Below are positions 12,490-24,253 of a stretch of 64,000 bases of DNA, piece after piece. The stretch spans positions 124,001-188,000 of the forward strand of contig VJWM01000235.1 in the NCBI GenBank assembly GCA_010909165.1, in the 5' to 3' direction. The stretch's first letter is position 1. The number at the start of each line of letters is the position of its first letter. The stretch comes from Anthoceros angustus (taxonomy: Eukaryota > Streptophyta > Anthocerotopsida > Anthocerotales > Anthocerotaceae). Made by a program: the position numbers and the translations under genes. The notes under the pieces were generated by a model. It searched no databases, had not been told where the DNA came from, and was given only the letters and a program-made list of their open reading frames with translations.

Positions 12490-14158
12490 TGTGAAGACCA
12501 CATGTGAACTAACCCCGCCTCCAAGTGTCGTGGTGAACGATTTTTTTGTTTTGGGTGTTAGAATAGAGTGCTTTGAGAATCGTCCGAGTCGGTCTTTTAT
12601 ACGGAATGGTCCTTGGCCCTTGGAGATAATAATAATTTTTCGACCCTTAGGTTTGACCCCGAGGGGTGGGGTAGAAATAGAGTCCTTGGGTATTGGGAAT
12701 TTTAGAATAAAAGGTGTCTATATATGCTAGGGATGCTCACAATATGCCAGCTTGTGTAGTCAAGGGGTGGTGGCTAGTTCCACCACGGTGGCCGAGAAAC
12801 GGACGCATGCACTGTGGAATTTACAACCCTAGTGGCGGAGCGGACTACCACACCGGAGCGAATCGGGAGAAGGCACACCCAAGACCGCGAGGTCGCGACT
12901 TTCCGTGAGGGGGAATGAGCGGAGCAGAAGAGGGGCGCGCTGCACCACGACGCCAGCAAATCCACCGCCTCACTGCAGGAGGAAAGGGCGCACGATCGTG
13001 CAGCGGGCGGCGGAGGAGAGAAATCGCCGCAAGTTCGCGAGGAGGCGTGGAAGGAGCGCGCGAGGGAAATTCAGGGAGAGGTGGAGGTGTGGGGAAAATC
13101 GCTTGGACGTAGACGAGGCCAAGAGCAGAGGGGTCCCCCAATGAGGGCGAGGCAAAGAATCGCGAGGCGCAGTCTACTGATTTTAGGAGAGTCGCGATAG
13201 CCTAGGACCGGTTTTTCGTGTGAGAGGATAGGGAGTTCCATCACCGAGAGCCGTTGTTGCTTAGATTGCAGGCGCCGTGGTAGGAGCTACAATTTTAGAC
13301 ACTTAAAGAGAAGTGAGCCGTGCTGGACCACAGATGTATAAGAGACCTCCGTGTCTCTAAAGGCGACGATTTCGTGTGAACTTCCGTGTGTCGAACTGTG
13401 TGGGGTTGATTGGAGACGCACAAGATCAAACGGCACCAAGACCGCCTTCTCGGGTTACAAGAAGGCCGGAAGATCTGGTGGTCGAGAGCGAGTGGCCAAG
13501 CTCCACCGTAACGGAATGGCAGCGCCGCCGAAAAGAGGTAGGACGCCGCGGACGGGCCGAGGCGGAACCGCCGGAAGGCGAATCGCCCAAGCAAGCGCCG
13601 GCCTTTTTCCTAATCCTCTTTACCAACCGCCGCCACTGTGTGTTCTATTCCATGAGGGAGGGGTCCTGTGGTGGCCCAAGGAGAGGTCCTGTGTGGGACC
13701 CAAGGAGGGGTCCGTGTGGCCTGTGAGACGAGAGAGAGTTCATTAGAAGGGAAAGACTCTGAGGAGTGTTACTGAGGAAATTGTGAGAGCGATGAGGGAA
13801 AGCTCAAACGCTGTAGGGGAGTGAAAGCCAGAGGTAGGATCGCAAATTTCCAAGAAGGTGAGGCGCCTTTAGGTGTCCATAGCCCATAGGTCCGTGGTTA
13901 GAGAAGCTTGACGACCAGACTCGCTGGAAGGGCGTGCGTGGTGGGCCCGCCATGTTTAACCGCCATCATGTACGAGTCCACCACTGGTGGGTTTGGGCAA
14001 GGTAGCCGAGAAGGTGAGGTAGGGCCACGGGCGGTGTCTAGAATCCAGATTTAGCACACCTTGACACAACACCATTCCTTTGGGATCGAACTTAGGACTA
14101 TAACGACATAGAGGGTAATGGCCTCTTTATGCCTTCGATGCAAAACCCATTCCATACA
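12490..14158 (+). repeat. 3' LTR of the inner gypsy element
   Basis: Aligns end to end with 5,062-6,694, starting TGTGAAGACCACATGTGAA and ending CATTCCATACA. It contains the TATATAT box at 12,719-12,725 and an expanded GGAGGGGTCC...GTGGCC tandem tract at about 13,655-13,725. It abuts the outer element's reverse transcriptase sequence at about 14,159. Confidence 0.8.
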
Positions 14159-17100
14159 GATGAAAGACCCGCCACTTATCAACTCCAAATTACAAGGCCA
14201 GGCATATGTTCTCATAAAGCTGGCCACGCCAATCGCTTTCCTAAGGTGCAATCGTTATATCTAGAACGAGCCCATCTACAGCCCATCCCGCCACTGTAGA
14301 GATCTAGGATATTATCGATGAAGGGCAGCTTAAAGTGATCCTTCTTGGTGACTTTATTCAACTTTCGCGCCCCGCAATCTTGATTTTACCCGGTCAGCTC
14401 TTAGTGTACCACCACGATTGGAGCCACCCACTTGTTGACTATAGGATAGATCACGTCCGGGCCTTTGAGGTATGTACCCAACCGTCCTTGGACCTTGAGG
14501 GAGTATCTCTCGATTTAACTTGTACCGCGAATCCTTATCGATTGCTCCTGGCTCCAAGTCAATCTTATGCTCGCCCCACTCCTTGGGGATACCCTTCATG
14601 TCGGTTACCTCAAAGGCGAAAACATCGATGAATTCTGCAAGCAGTTGCTTCATGCCTTCCTCCAACGCCGCATCCATTGTTCTAGAGAATTTGAGTACTT
14701 TCCCTGGAAGAACCTCAACATCCTTAACTTCATCTCCGCTCGCACTCCACTCACGCCCATCAAAGGTGTTGATGCCGAACCTTCTTCCGCTCCCGCGTTC
14801 CTCTTCGCATGCCCCTCTATCAAACAGATCCTCCGGTGAAAACTGCCTGCTTCTTCCTCCTTATCCGTTGTTGCCCTTCGCTTCCTCCTTCATTCCAGCA
14901 GCCTATGGTTACCCTGCAATGTACCACCGCATTGATCATGTGGAATATCTCGCGATAATCCTGCTCCTCACCGTAAATGAGATGTAAAGGAAATTTGTCT
15001 TCTTGTTCCGCTTTCTCCGCGTGTCTGGAGGTGTATCCTTCGCTTCCGCTGGGGTCTCAACAGACATGTCCTTACTCCAAGTTAGGCAAATCCTACCTTC
15101 CTTGGTCTTAGGGTCCCACCCAAAGGGTTTAAATCCGACTTTTTCTTCCCCATTTGAGTGTGCATTGAGATCCATACATCCAAGTTCACCAATTAAAACA
15201 CGCTATACCACTGCCACTTGTGCTTGATGACCACATAATCCATTAGATAGGGATGGTTCCAATGATCGTAACATGCTCCGCTGGCCTCCCCATCGCACCA
15301 TTCTCGACATATCCGCCAACCGCAAAACCTGTCAGATGTTCGATTTCCAACCCCAATTTTCCGGCCGCTTCCTCCGCTATGATATTCACACCGACCAGAC
15401 GAGGTACCCTTTTATGATGCATCCCGCAATCTCTACTGAGTTCCGCTGCCCTTGGTCAACCATGGATACTAGATTGACAAAGAAGTGGCCTTGGTCCCGC
15501 TTAGAGGCACGCTTTCTGGGCTGGGCTTCCTTCAATGCCTCCCGACCGCCGCCTATACCGTGGGTTGTCTCGGAGAGTTGTCCGATGATCATAAAATGCT
15601 GATCCATGATGGCCTCCGCTAAGTTAAAGGAAGCACCTTCTTTGCTTGCCCGCCGCTTACGGTTTGTAGATCAGCTAGGCTTCGAGGCACGGTGGCTCTC
15701 TCTGTGGGTATGACTCGGTGGGGCGGTGTATTGAGAGCATCCACCCTCCACCTCGTGGCCTTCTTGCCTCCTCCCCGGATATCATCCATAACCTCTTCCG
15801 CACGTCGTGGAAATCCTAACCCATTTTTCTCCGCCATGAGCCTCGAGGAAGCTTGTAAAGTTCTACGACTATGTCCGTCGCGATTCCTTTTCTGTTTGAA
15901 TTTCCACCCTCGCCATTTGGAACACTCAGATCTCACACTGCATTCACCGCCAAATTGGTTCGTCTGCCAAGTGCCGGATGCGCTGGGTCCGCTCCACGAG
16001 CCTTCGCAAATTTTGATTTCCTCGCTTGACGCGTGAGATACGCCCTCTCATCCGACCCTCGTGGCCGATCTCTCCTCCTTCCTTCTTTTCTTTCCCCACG
16101 CCTCTCCTTAGCTTTTGAGCCCGCTGCTCGACGACCCATGTATGCCTCCCCATAATAATCACTATCCGTGGTACTCTAAACCTCTAAGCTCGTTAGGTCT
16201 TAATCTTGGGCCCCTCCCCATAGCCATCAACGCTTTTCTACATGCATGGCGTACGGAACTCTTGGCTCGGAGCCACCGAACTTCACACCGGTGGTCGCGC
16301 GATCTCGACGCTTTTCGGGTTTTGGCAAAGTACGCTCCGCCAAATGCCTCGCCGCTTGCAATCTTTACGCTTATCGAAATCTCCATTGCTCTGCCGAGTT
16401 GGATAAGGCAGTATGCATAGTGTCCAAGGTTGTAGAGTACGTGTGATGCTCATCGATTATTACCCGCCACCGATTTAACGCCTACGCCGGAATTTCGTAA
16501 GTTGGAGGGATACATAGTCTTCTGCACACCCGATTTGACTGCATTTCCTTTAATTTGGTATGTATCTCCACAGTGGTATCTTCCTCTCCCCTGTATATCC
16601 GAGCGTATGCACTCTGTTGCGGGCGCTTAGCCTCGAATGACCCTCCGTTGTCCAGACGCTGAACAAGAGGTTAGCCCGTGACTCTGTACGCGCCTCCTTC
16701 TCGTGTTCCTCCTTACTGCTGCTAAGATGGAATTCTCTCAAATTTTGCTATCATCTCCTCCATCTTGTTTCCTTGTTCCACTCTCTTGGCTCGCCTCCCC
16801 GCTCCGCATCCTTTTTGCATACATCTTGTTTCGCCTTGCCGCCTCTTGTTGTCCTGCATGCGACCTTTTCATTTTTTCTGCCTAGCGGCCTCATCTAATC
16901 CGGCGACGCCCTCTCGAACTGCCATCACTGCTTCTTCCTCCGTGGAACTTTCGTGGAATCTTGTGGAGCTCTTCACCGATGAACTTTCTTCCGAGGAGGA
17001 TGAGGAATCCTTCTTTTTTTCCTGTCTTCCGGCTTCCTCCCCTCCTTCCTTAGCTCTCTTTATATCATGGTTAGACTTCCCGCACAATTTAGCGCCTGAT

Positions 17101-17800
17101 AGCCTTGCCTGCACTCTTCTCCGCTTGCAGCCTTACGCGGTTTCCCCATCTAGAACCCTGTGCCTTTAGCTAACCATCGCAATGGCCTCGCAACTCAATG
17201 AGGGCTACTTTGATTCACGTAAGCCGTGAAACCCTCAACATACGCCTGTGCTCTTCCTTCCTCTCCTCGCAATTTTCAAGCTGGGACAACACGATCTCTC
17301 TCACGCTGCCTCCCCAAACCTCCTCGCTGCATAAGCCACCCTCAAAGGGCCGGAGGTAATGACTTGGAGGTATCTGCTACCATACCACTTTTTTTCACGA
17401 CCTCCTCAAGAACACTATAGGAACAACAATGCGCCAGGTATCACCCGCTCGATTTGCAAATGTCACTACCAAAACGCCAACAACGGCATCGGGGTGATCC
17501 TCATACCCTTCCTCTCCATACAATGGGTAAGGTTGCTTGGTGAGACTCACCACCCACTGCAGGACATGACTACTGTGTTGATTCAAAGAATTGCCTCGGA
17601 AGTTGACTGACTACAGTCAGCCGCATACACCGAAGGGAGGTCAAGACAGATTGACTGGTTCCTTGGCCGGTACCTTGTCCGTAACTCCGAGATTGGGGCT
17701 CTTGTTCGACAAGACTCAGTTCCCTGATCCTCGTTGATTCCTTTACCTTTTCCCTTCCACCGGTGCGCCTTCCGATTGATTCTCCTCAACTCCCGGCCAT
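14159..17800 (-). pseudogene. gypsy gag-protease-RT relic, first half of the outer element
   Basis: Reading down from 17,800: the gag start (MRRINRKAHRWKGKGKG, like the inner element's gag start), a lysine- and glutamate-rich gag body (about 17,100-16,700), gag tail and linker (16,400-15,620), protease region (15,607-14,936, with GFKPFGWDPKTKEGRICLTW matching the inner copy), and the N-terminal half of reverse transcriptase (14,677-14,160). The reading stops where the inner element's LTR begins, and the missing half resumes at 5,061. Stops and frameshifts are frequent. Confidence 0.8.
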
Positions 17801-17899
17801 TTTTTCAATCTTTCCAGCTGGGCCTGCTGCCGCTCACTCCGAGGCTTCTCTTCACTGACCCTACCACTCAAGGCGCTTGATCACAAGAATCGTGATGTG

Positions 17900-18142
17900 A
17901 TGGTACCCCAGCATATATAGACACTTTCTATTTCTACCATTACTAAAACCTAAGGACTCCATTTCCACCCACCTATCCGGGTAAAACCTAAGGTCCAAAA
18001 AAGAAAATTATTATCCCAAGGGCCAAGGACCGCTCGAGAAGACCTTACCAGCGATTCTCAAAGCACTTTGCTATACAAACACTCCCAAAACAAAACAAAA
18101 AACTGCTCATCCCGACATCAGGGGCACATATGGTCTTCCACA
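17900..18142 (-). repeat. Truncated 5' LTR of the outer element
   Basis: On the minus strand from 18,142 it opens TGTGGAAGACCATATGTG and follows the first 240 bp or so of the other LTRs, down to and including the TATATA box. It then joins directly to sequence just upstream of gag. About 1.4 kb of LTR plus the primer-binding site is missing, presumably by deletion. Confidence 0.65.
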
Positions 18143-18194
18143 AGGACATCCCCACTTCCTCCTCCTGCCTCAACGGGAGCACAAGGCAGCAGAG

Positions 18195-19950
18195 ATGGCC
18201 TCAGAGCGGGAGCCGGGCCCGCCCGACAGATCACCGCCAGCCCACGACGGCAGCTCACCGAGCCCCGACGGACTGTGGGATCAAGAGGCTGAAGACGGTG
18301 CCACCCGCCAACGCACACCGGACGGCGCCTGTGTCTTGCCCCGCCAACGGAGTGGCAAGAAGTCAAGAGGCGAGAAGGAAGGGACGCCCAAGGAGCGGAG
18401 GCCATCGCAGCCCACCGGAGTCCCTGCCTCCGACGGGAGAGGCAAGAGGGTCAGCCCCAACCCCTCACCCTCCGAGCCCTGTGGAGAAAGAGGCAAACAA
18501 GGAATCATGCCAAGAGGGCCAAGAGGTGAGGCTCCTGACCAAGACTGTGACCTAAGGGTCCCGATTAGGTCCGAGAGCCCAGCCCGACTCGCCCGGATCA
18601 AGGTATGGAGGTCCTGGCGGACCGAGAGATGCCCGCCCACAACGGACTTCTGGGGCCTCACTGGCGCCTGTGGAAGAGACACGGTGGTCCTGCTACCATC
18701 ATGGATTATGCCTGGGTCTCGGACGGCCGAGAAGACCCAGGAGGTGGAGGCCACAAGGAGGCGCATGGTGCTCCTCCAGGAGCAGATGGAGGCGGCCCAG
18801 GAGGCGAGGAGGAAGGCGGAAGCTCTCGGCCGCATCGAGGAGGGAAGCGCCGGAGGCCGGGGAAGTCCGTCCATTCGACAGATCGACTAAGTTTCTTCAC
18901 CGGGTGAGCACAAGGTGCAGAGGCCCAAGCACGGGCTGAGGATCTCTGCCGACGAAGGAGGGAGGCGCAGCAGGAGGCGGAGAGGGCTCGCGACCTGGCT
19001 GAGGCGGCCCGCCGCCCAACATCGACTCAGCCGAGGCTCACCAAGGCGCAAGGAAGCTGGGCGAAGGTCGACCGGGATCACTATCGACGTGATCGGAACC
19101 GGTGGAGGGAGACGGCTGGGGTAGCCGCGGCCAACCTGAAGGCCGAGCAGGCGGCAGCGGAGCAAGCACGGTCGAGCCGTGAGGAGGCGCTGGAGGTCAG
19201 CACCCGGGAGAGGGGACCTCAGGGTGCAGCTGCAGGAGGTAGAAGGGCGGCGGCAGGAGCTGGAGGACAGCAAGGATACCTTGGAGCTGCAACTCCAAGA
19301 CGCATCGGAGCAGCAGGGGGTTCTCAACGAGAGAATCCAAGACTTCGAGCGGGAGATAGAGCGCCTCCAGCTCCGCTTGAAGACGGAGGAGAATAGGCGA
19401 CGGTGCAAGGAGTTCGACGTCGCGAGGCTGCAGCAGGAGGTGGAGGAAGCCAGGAGTCGGACGGGGATACCGGCCCGCCTGGAGAAGGAAGTGGCGGACC
19501 TCCGGGAAAGGATAAACGGAGGGAAGAAAGCACTGGAGGAGAAGCAACGGCTGCTCGTCCGGTTACAGGAAGCAGAGGGGGAGCTCAGCTCCATGGCCCG
19601 CAAACTGGCAGCGGAGCTGGAACAACGACGGGAGGAGGAGAACGTCGAGCAGCAGCGAAGGCTGCAGGAGGTGACGGAGGCCGCCTTGACGGCATCAAGG
19701 GAGTCCGCCCGCTGCTGGCCAAGCTTGGCCACGGAGACGGGGCAGCCGACAACATGCCCACCGAGCACCTCCGAGGAGGGAGTACGGTGCCCGGCTCATG
19801 GAGGAGGCGATTCAACAAGTCGATTCCGACTACTACCACGCAGAGCTCCTCAAGGCTCTGAGGTCCCGCGCCACCCCAGGTGGAGGGCGGACTCTGCAAG
19901 GGTCGGAAGGAGGAGCGAGGAGGAAGGACTGGGGACAGCAGCCCACGGGG
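18195..19950 (+). pseudogene. GC-rich coiled-coil ORF relic, probably of a retroelement
   Basis: Not assigned to a family. An open frame of 231 codons begins at ATG 18,195. It opens with a Pro/Ser/Arg-rich region and then a heptad-rich stretch (RRRMVLLQEQMEAAQEARR). It stops at 18,890, but a second frame from about 18,903 continues the same composition (RRRREAQQEAERARDLAEAA), and a third from about 19,215 to 19,690 gives a long coiled coil (QLQEVEGRRQELEDSKDTL, RLQLRLKTEENRRR, KLAAELEQRREEENVEQQRR). The continuity of composition across frames suggests one coding sequence of about 550 codons broken by two or more frameshifts. A gag-like or accessory protein of a large LTR element is the simplest guess, but no zinc knuckle, protease or polymerase was found. 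Confidence 0.45.
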
Positions 19951-20117
19951 ACCCTAGGAGCTGCTTGATGACGAGCAGCAGCGCGAGGGAGAGCTGGAGG
20001 AGCCTGGAGGAAGGGTCACTACACCGAGGTAAGCACTCGACCCGCACTGGAAGGAAGGGAGGAGGACCTGGGAGGCCGTGGAAGGCGAACCGGGCACTGG
20101 GAACCAAGGGAGGGCCT

Positions 20118-21340
20118 GTGATGAGCCCGTGATCGCCCGTGAGGAGGCGTAACCAGAGGTGGGTCCGGACTTTGTCCGGACTCGAGGAAAGGCCGCTCCC
20201 AAGTCCGCCCTCAAGGAAGTCCGACTTAGAGATCCAGACTTAGTGACGAGACGACCCCGAGGTCCTGACCTGTGGAAGGGTTGGGTCCAAGACCGACCTC
20301 AGAGGCAAGTCCGGACCCCGAGGTCCGAACCCGTAAAGAAGGCGGACACAGTGGACCGGACTCAGAGGGAAGACTGACCTAGAGGTCCTGGAGTCGAGAC
20401 GGGGTCCCGAGGTCCACTGTGAGTGGGGAGAGCCACCAATCACCCCAACAGATCCATTTGAGGGCCTGCGCAGGGCCCGCCAGAGAGATAAGAGAGGAGG
20501 GAGGAGGACTTAGTGGTGACTGCTGTCGCCGCCGCCGGTAGCGCACTCGATGCACTGGGAGAGGAAGGGTCTACCGCGATCATCCGATTGGGTGCGCCGC
20601 AATGCCGCTGGGTGCCGGCCAGAAGAGGAATCAGGGGCCATCCCACCACCACCGACCGGAGATAGGAGGAATAGGGAGAATAGGCGGCCGATTAGGGGCA
20701 ACCGAGCTGGCCCTCACGTAATAGAGGTGTAATAAAGGCGCCGACCTTCGCGAGTATAAGAGGGCCGAGCCCGAGTAAATCATCTTCTTGGTGTTGATGC
20801 CGCTTCGCACTTTGTGCGCCTTCTTGCTAACGTGAGTCCCGAGTCATCGAAAGGTGCACACCCGGAGAGATCGATCAAGGTCCCGTGACGGACCCTAACG
20901 TGGTGGTGTGTGCGGTGGAAGAGCGATCGGGACCCTTGTTCGCCCGTGAGCAGCCGCCGGCCGAACGGACCGAACGCGAGCCGGAGGAACTCCGGAGGGC
21001 GCAGAGTCTTGACGAGAGGCCGCAGAGCGACGGAGGAGGTCCGGACTGCAGCCACTCGCTTTTCCCAAGGTTGATGAGTGTAGTAAGAGGTGAGAGGAAC
21101 GGACTAGAGGAACGAGTGACGTGAACGATACGGACGCAAACGGGTCCTTAAACGCTTCACACCGGCCCGCTCGTGTGGACGCCAGAGTTAGAAAAATGAC
21201 GATGTGTGTGGTCCGAACGGTCACAAAGTGAGGTGAGAATCGATTGAACGCTGCAAACGGAGCCTATCACTCTTTGGGAGCGGACTTTACTACAACGACA
21301 CGGGATTGTGCGCGCCCGGCTGGCCATCAGCGAAAGTCGC
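20118..21340 (+). repeat. Possible LTR following the coiled-coil ORF
   Basis: The sequence begins TGTGATGAGCCCGTGATCG straight after a purine-rich run (AACCAAGGGAGGGCC). It holds many interspersed GTCCGGAC / GAGGTCCGGACC-like motifs (20,160-20,440) and a TATA-like GAGTATAAGAGGGCC near 20,752. This layout resembles a U3 region and its promoter. No second copy exists in the window, so the call is tentative and the right limit is a guess. Confidence 0.3.
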
Positions 21341-21359
21341 GCCACACTTGTAAACATAG

Positions 21360-23178
21360 ATGATTTCGACTGGTGATGACCCACCACGACGAATTTACAA
21401 AAGAGTCGATCCAAATCTAGAGGTATTTAAAGTTGCTGTTCCAGATGTACCAATTTTTCCTCGTCGATCTGCACGAATTCATCGTCCTAGGTCCGAGTGG
21501 TTAGATCCACCATATGAACTCGTGATAGCTTGGTTTCTCGCAGCTGAATAACAATCCACAAAGATCGTGTCACTGCTTTAGCTAGCACAATAGCATCATC
21601 TATATTTGATCCACCGACACTTGACCTATCGGAAGCATTGTCTGGGCCCCAAAAGGCGAATGGAAAAGGCAATAGACTCGAATACAACAACATCATAATA
21701 ACACATGGGAAATGGTAACCTTACCCGCTAATCGGAAGCCAATAACCTCAAGTGGGTATTTAAGCTTAAGCTTCACCCAGATGGTTCTCAGTGGCATGCT
21801 ATAAAGCCCAGGCAAGAGGCTACACCTGTGCACAGGCCTTGACTACACCGAGACCTTTAGCCCAATGGTCAAGCCCTTCCACCTCGATGCGCATCCTCCC
21901 ATGTTATGTCAGAAGAAACAAATTACTTGTCCATCAAATGGACGTTAAAACGGCATTTTGAATGGGGATCTCACAGTAAACTATCTACATGAATGAGCCC
22001 GAGGGATATATCACCGCTCAACCAAGGTACATGTCATCCGCTCAAATCCATCTATGGTTTGAAACAACAAGACGGATGTGGAATGCAAGCGAGATAAGAA
22101 ACTCCGCAAGCTAGGGTTTGTCCCTCTTCTGTGGATTGCAGCAGATATATGTCTTGCAAAAGACCGACAAGATACGTATCATCGCACTCTATGTGGATGA
22201 TAATTTTATGTTGCCAATGATCAAGAGATCCTCACCTATATTAAGAAGGAGTTGTCGAGCATGAGTGGGACATGACGGACGCCCGTTGAAATTTGCCCTA
22301 GGAATCCTTCCTATTCGATCCCGCAATCAATGCGGTGTATACATCAATCTCATTTTATCAGACGTAACCAAGTTTAACTTACGATTGAATCCGGGCCCAC
22401 CCTTGTATCAACTAGTGACAATGTCAATTGAGGATTGCCCATCCACCGTGAAAAGGCTATATTGTGATCCCATACCGAGAGTTAGTAGGAAGCTTTGCTT
22501 TATCTCGGCTGCGTTGACACGACCGACATTTCCAGCGTAGGCATTGTATCCCGTCGCAAAACCAGATGCGGAAGCATTGGGTAGCAGTAAAGAAATCTGC
22601 GCTACTTGAAAGGAACTCGGACATATACCTCAAATATCTGAGATGGCGTAGCACTCTTACCTCTCATATTCGGGATGCGCGGTGGGATGTGGACTCGAGA
22701 AAATCGATTGCATATTGTGTACTTTTTGTGGTTCGCCATTAGTTGGCGATCGAAGAAATTATCTACCGTCGACCTATCATCTACCGAGGCTGAGTATGGC
22801 GCCCTATCCTTGGCTGCACGAGAGATCACATGGGTGCGTCAGTTTCTGGACGGTATTCAATGGAAGCAGCCTGGTGCAACCCTTTTGCAATGTGACAATC
22901 AGTCGGCTATCGCACTCACTGCCAACCCTATTTTGCACGCTCGATCAAAACATATTGAAATACAGTTTCATTTCATCCGACAGGCGGCAGAGATGGGCAC
23001 AATCAAGCTACAGTATGTGCACACTTCAGTGAATGTAGCGGACTTGCTGACAAAAGGATTACCTAAGGCAACTCACGAACAACATAGTGTGTCACTGGGA
23101 TTAACAAGACCAGCAGCATCGACTTATCTTAATCAGCATGCGCCAGCATCAGCTCAGCATGCCCCCACAACTTCATGA
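21360..23178 (+). pseudogene. Ty1/copia pol relic (RT and RNase H)
   Basis: Clear Ty1/copia signatures in order: the pre-RT linker (SARIHRPRSEWLDPPYELVI), the RT entry (KWVFKLKLHPDGS, about 21,745-21,785; VHQMDVKTAF near 21,930; YLHEPEGYIT near 21,985), a polymerase-site trace (IALYVDDNFML, near 22,180) and RNase H (AISWRSKKLSTVDLSSTEAE, about 22,735-22,795; CDNQSAIALTANP; NVADLLTKGLP near 23,030). The RNase H end is one intact frame of 167 codons ending at 23,178. The reverse transcriptase is broken by frameshifts and missing segments, and gag, protease and integrase are absent. A 5'-truncated, inactive copy. Confidence 0.85.
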
Positions 23179-24033
23179 TCAAGGCAGTGCGAGTGAGCTG
23201 CAGCGGTAGCTAGCAGTTCGCAGCAGCGCATTGGCATCCACGCAAGGCACACCTCCTGTGTGTAACGCACAGTTTGTGCTCTGCCACTGGTGTTAGACCT
23301 GCTTCACACACGCGCGCACAAAGATCAGTCGTGGATGAAGCATAAAGGTAATCAAGTCAGGACTCTCACAACTTCACTTCCACCATAGCCATACCACTGC
23401 TGCAGGTTTGAGAAGGGTTGTCGGGAAGGGGCAGTTTGCACGCCGCCCTGAAGACAGCAAGTTCGACCTCCCTCGCCACTTTGGAAGTAGCGCGCGCAGG
23501 GCCAGTCAACTTGTGCTTTCGACTTCCTCTCGCATCCTCAAATCCAGCTTGCAGCGGTTTTCCATCTTCATAGTTCGGCTCTTCCGGCACCGGCTTTCGA
23601 GCTCATCGAGCTTAGGAGGAGGCGATGCAAGCAAGATCGCTGTGGCAAGCTCTAGCGAGGAAATGATCACGCATGCGCAAACCATCGCGAGCGCAGACCA
23701 ACGCTCACGCACCCGAGCGTTAATCGTGGAGATAGCGTTTGGTGTTTCGCCTCGAGCCGCCACTAATGGATAAGGTCAGTTAGGTCCGAGGGGGCGTGAA
23801 TGCGCATGCTATGTATACTAACTCGTGGTTATGAATGATCACGGGTTAACTAACGTGAATAACGCCTCAATAGGTTATTAAGTTATTAGGTTAAAAATGC
23901 TTACACTCACTTTTCTTTATTGTTTCATTGAACCCTAAGTGCGCTTATCTTTTTCGCCATCCGCACTGCTCAAGCGCCTCGCTTTTTGTTGCCACTCAAG
24001 CACGCATGGTGATATCTAATCCACTTTACGTGT
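23179..24033. other. No recognisable gene
   Basis: Follows the copia RNase H stop, so it may hold the decayed copia 3' LTR. A 121-codon plus-strand frame at 23,408 and an antisense frame across it have no recognisable domain. From about 23,780 the composition turns AT-rich. Confidence 0.5.
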
Positions 24034-24240
24034 CACCCCCAAGCGCCCTAATCCCTTCTACCGCTTCACGCTCTGGAGAAGTGGTCACAGCACTGCAACC
24101 CCACAAACCCTCCGGCTCCAGAGCCTCTGGGATGGCTTCCACCTGAAGATGTCACCCCCAAGCGCCTCCCAATCCTCCTACCGCCCACGCCTGGAGAAGT
24201 GGCCGCAGCCCTGAACCCCACAGCCCGCTCCAGCAGCCTC
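24034..24240 (+). repeat. Two tandem copies of a ~115-bp sequence, third copy at 29,960
   Basis: A unit opening TCACCCCCAAGCGCC and containing TGGAGAAGTGG and CTCCAG..CCTC occurs at about 24,034-24,142 and 24,152-24,240. It recurs at about 29,960-30,062, on the far side of two LTRs. The copies differ by small indels. Confidence 0.6.
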
Positions 24241-24253
24241 CGTGGATGTGCTA

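Larger units (their letters stand above)
5062..14158 (+). mobile_element. Inner Ty3/gypsy LTR retrotransposon, complete but decayed
   Basis: A plus-strand element of about 9.1 kb lies inside the outer minus-strand element. It has two similar LTRs (5,062-6,694 and 12,490-14,158), a primer-binding-site-like sequence just after the first, and a purine-rich tract just before the second. Between them come gag, protease, reverse transcriptase, RNase H and integrase, in the order typical of Ty3/gypsy. It is a close relative of the outer element, since both share coding motifs and LTR sequence. The LTRs differ by many short indels and substitutions and all coding parts are broken, so the insertion is old. 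Confidence 0.85.
1..18142 (-). mobile_element. Outer Ty3/gypsy LTR retrotransposon, minus strand, split by an inner element
   Basis: Two minus-strand pieces fit together as one degraded Ty3/gypsy element. The right piece (17,800 down to 14,159) reads gag, protease and the first half of reverse transcriptase. The left piece (5,061 down to 2,901) begins in reverse transcriptase within a few codons of where the right piece stops, then reads RNase H and integrase and enters an LTR. The intervening 5,062-14,158 is a separate plus-strand element bounded by its own LTRs. The left end lies outside the window. Every coding part has stops and frameshifts, so the element is dead. Element type and nesting come from domain order and repeat matching by eye; target-site duplications could not be confirmed. 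Confidence 0.8.

Noticed and set aside
18281-18874. 197-codon minus-strand frame and a 293-codon one at 18,887-19,768
   Set aside because: Both mirror the coiled-coil relic on the plus strand and are Ser/Leu/Arg-rich without domains.
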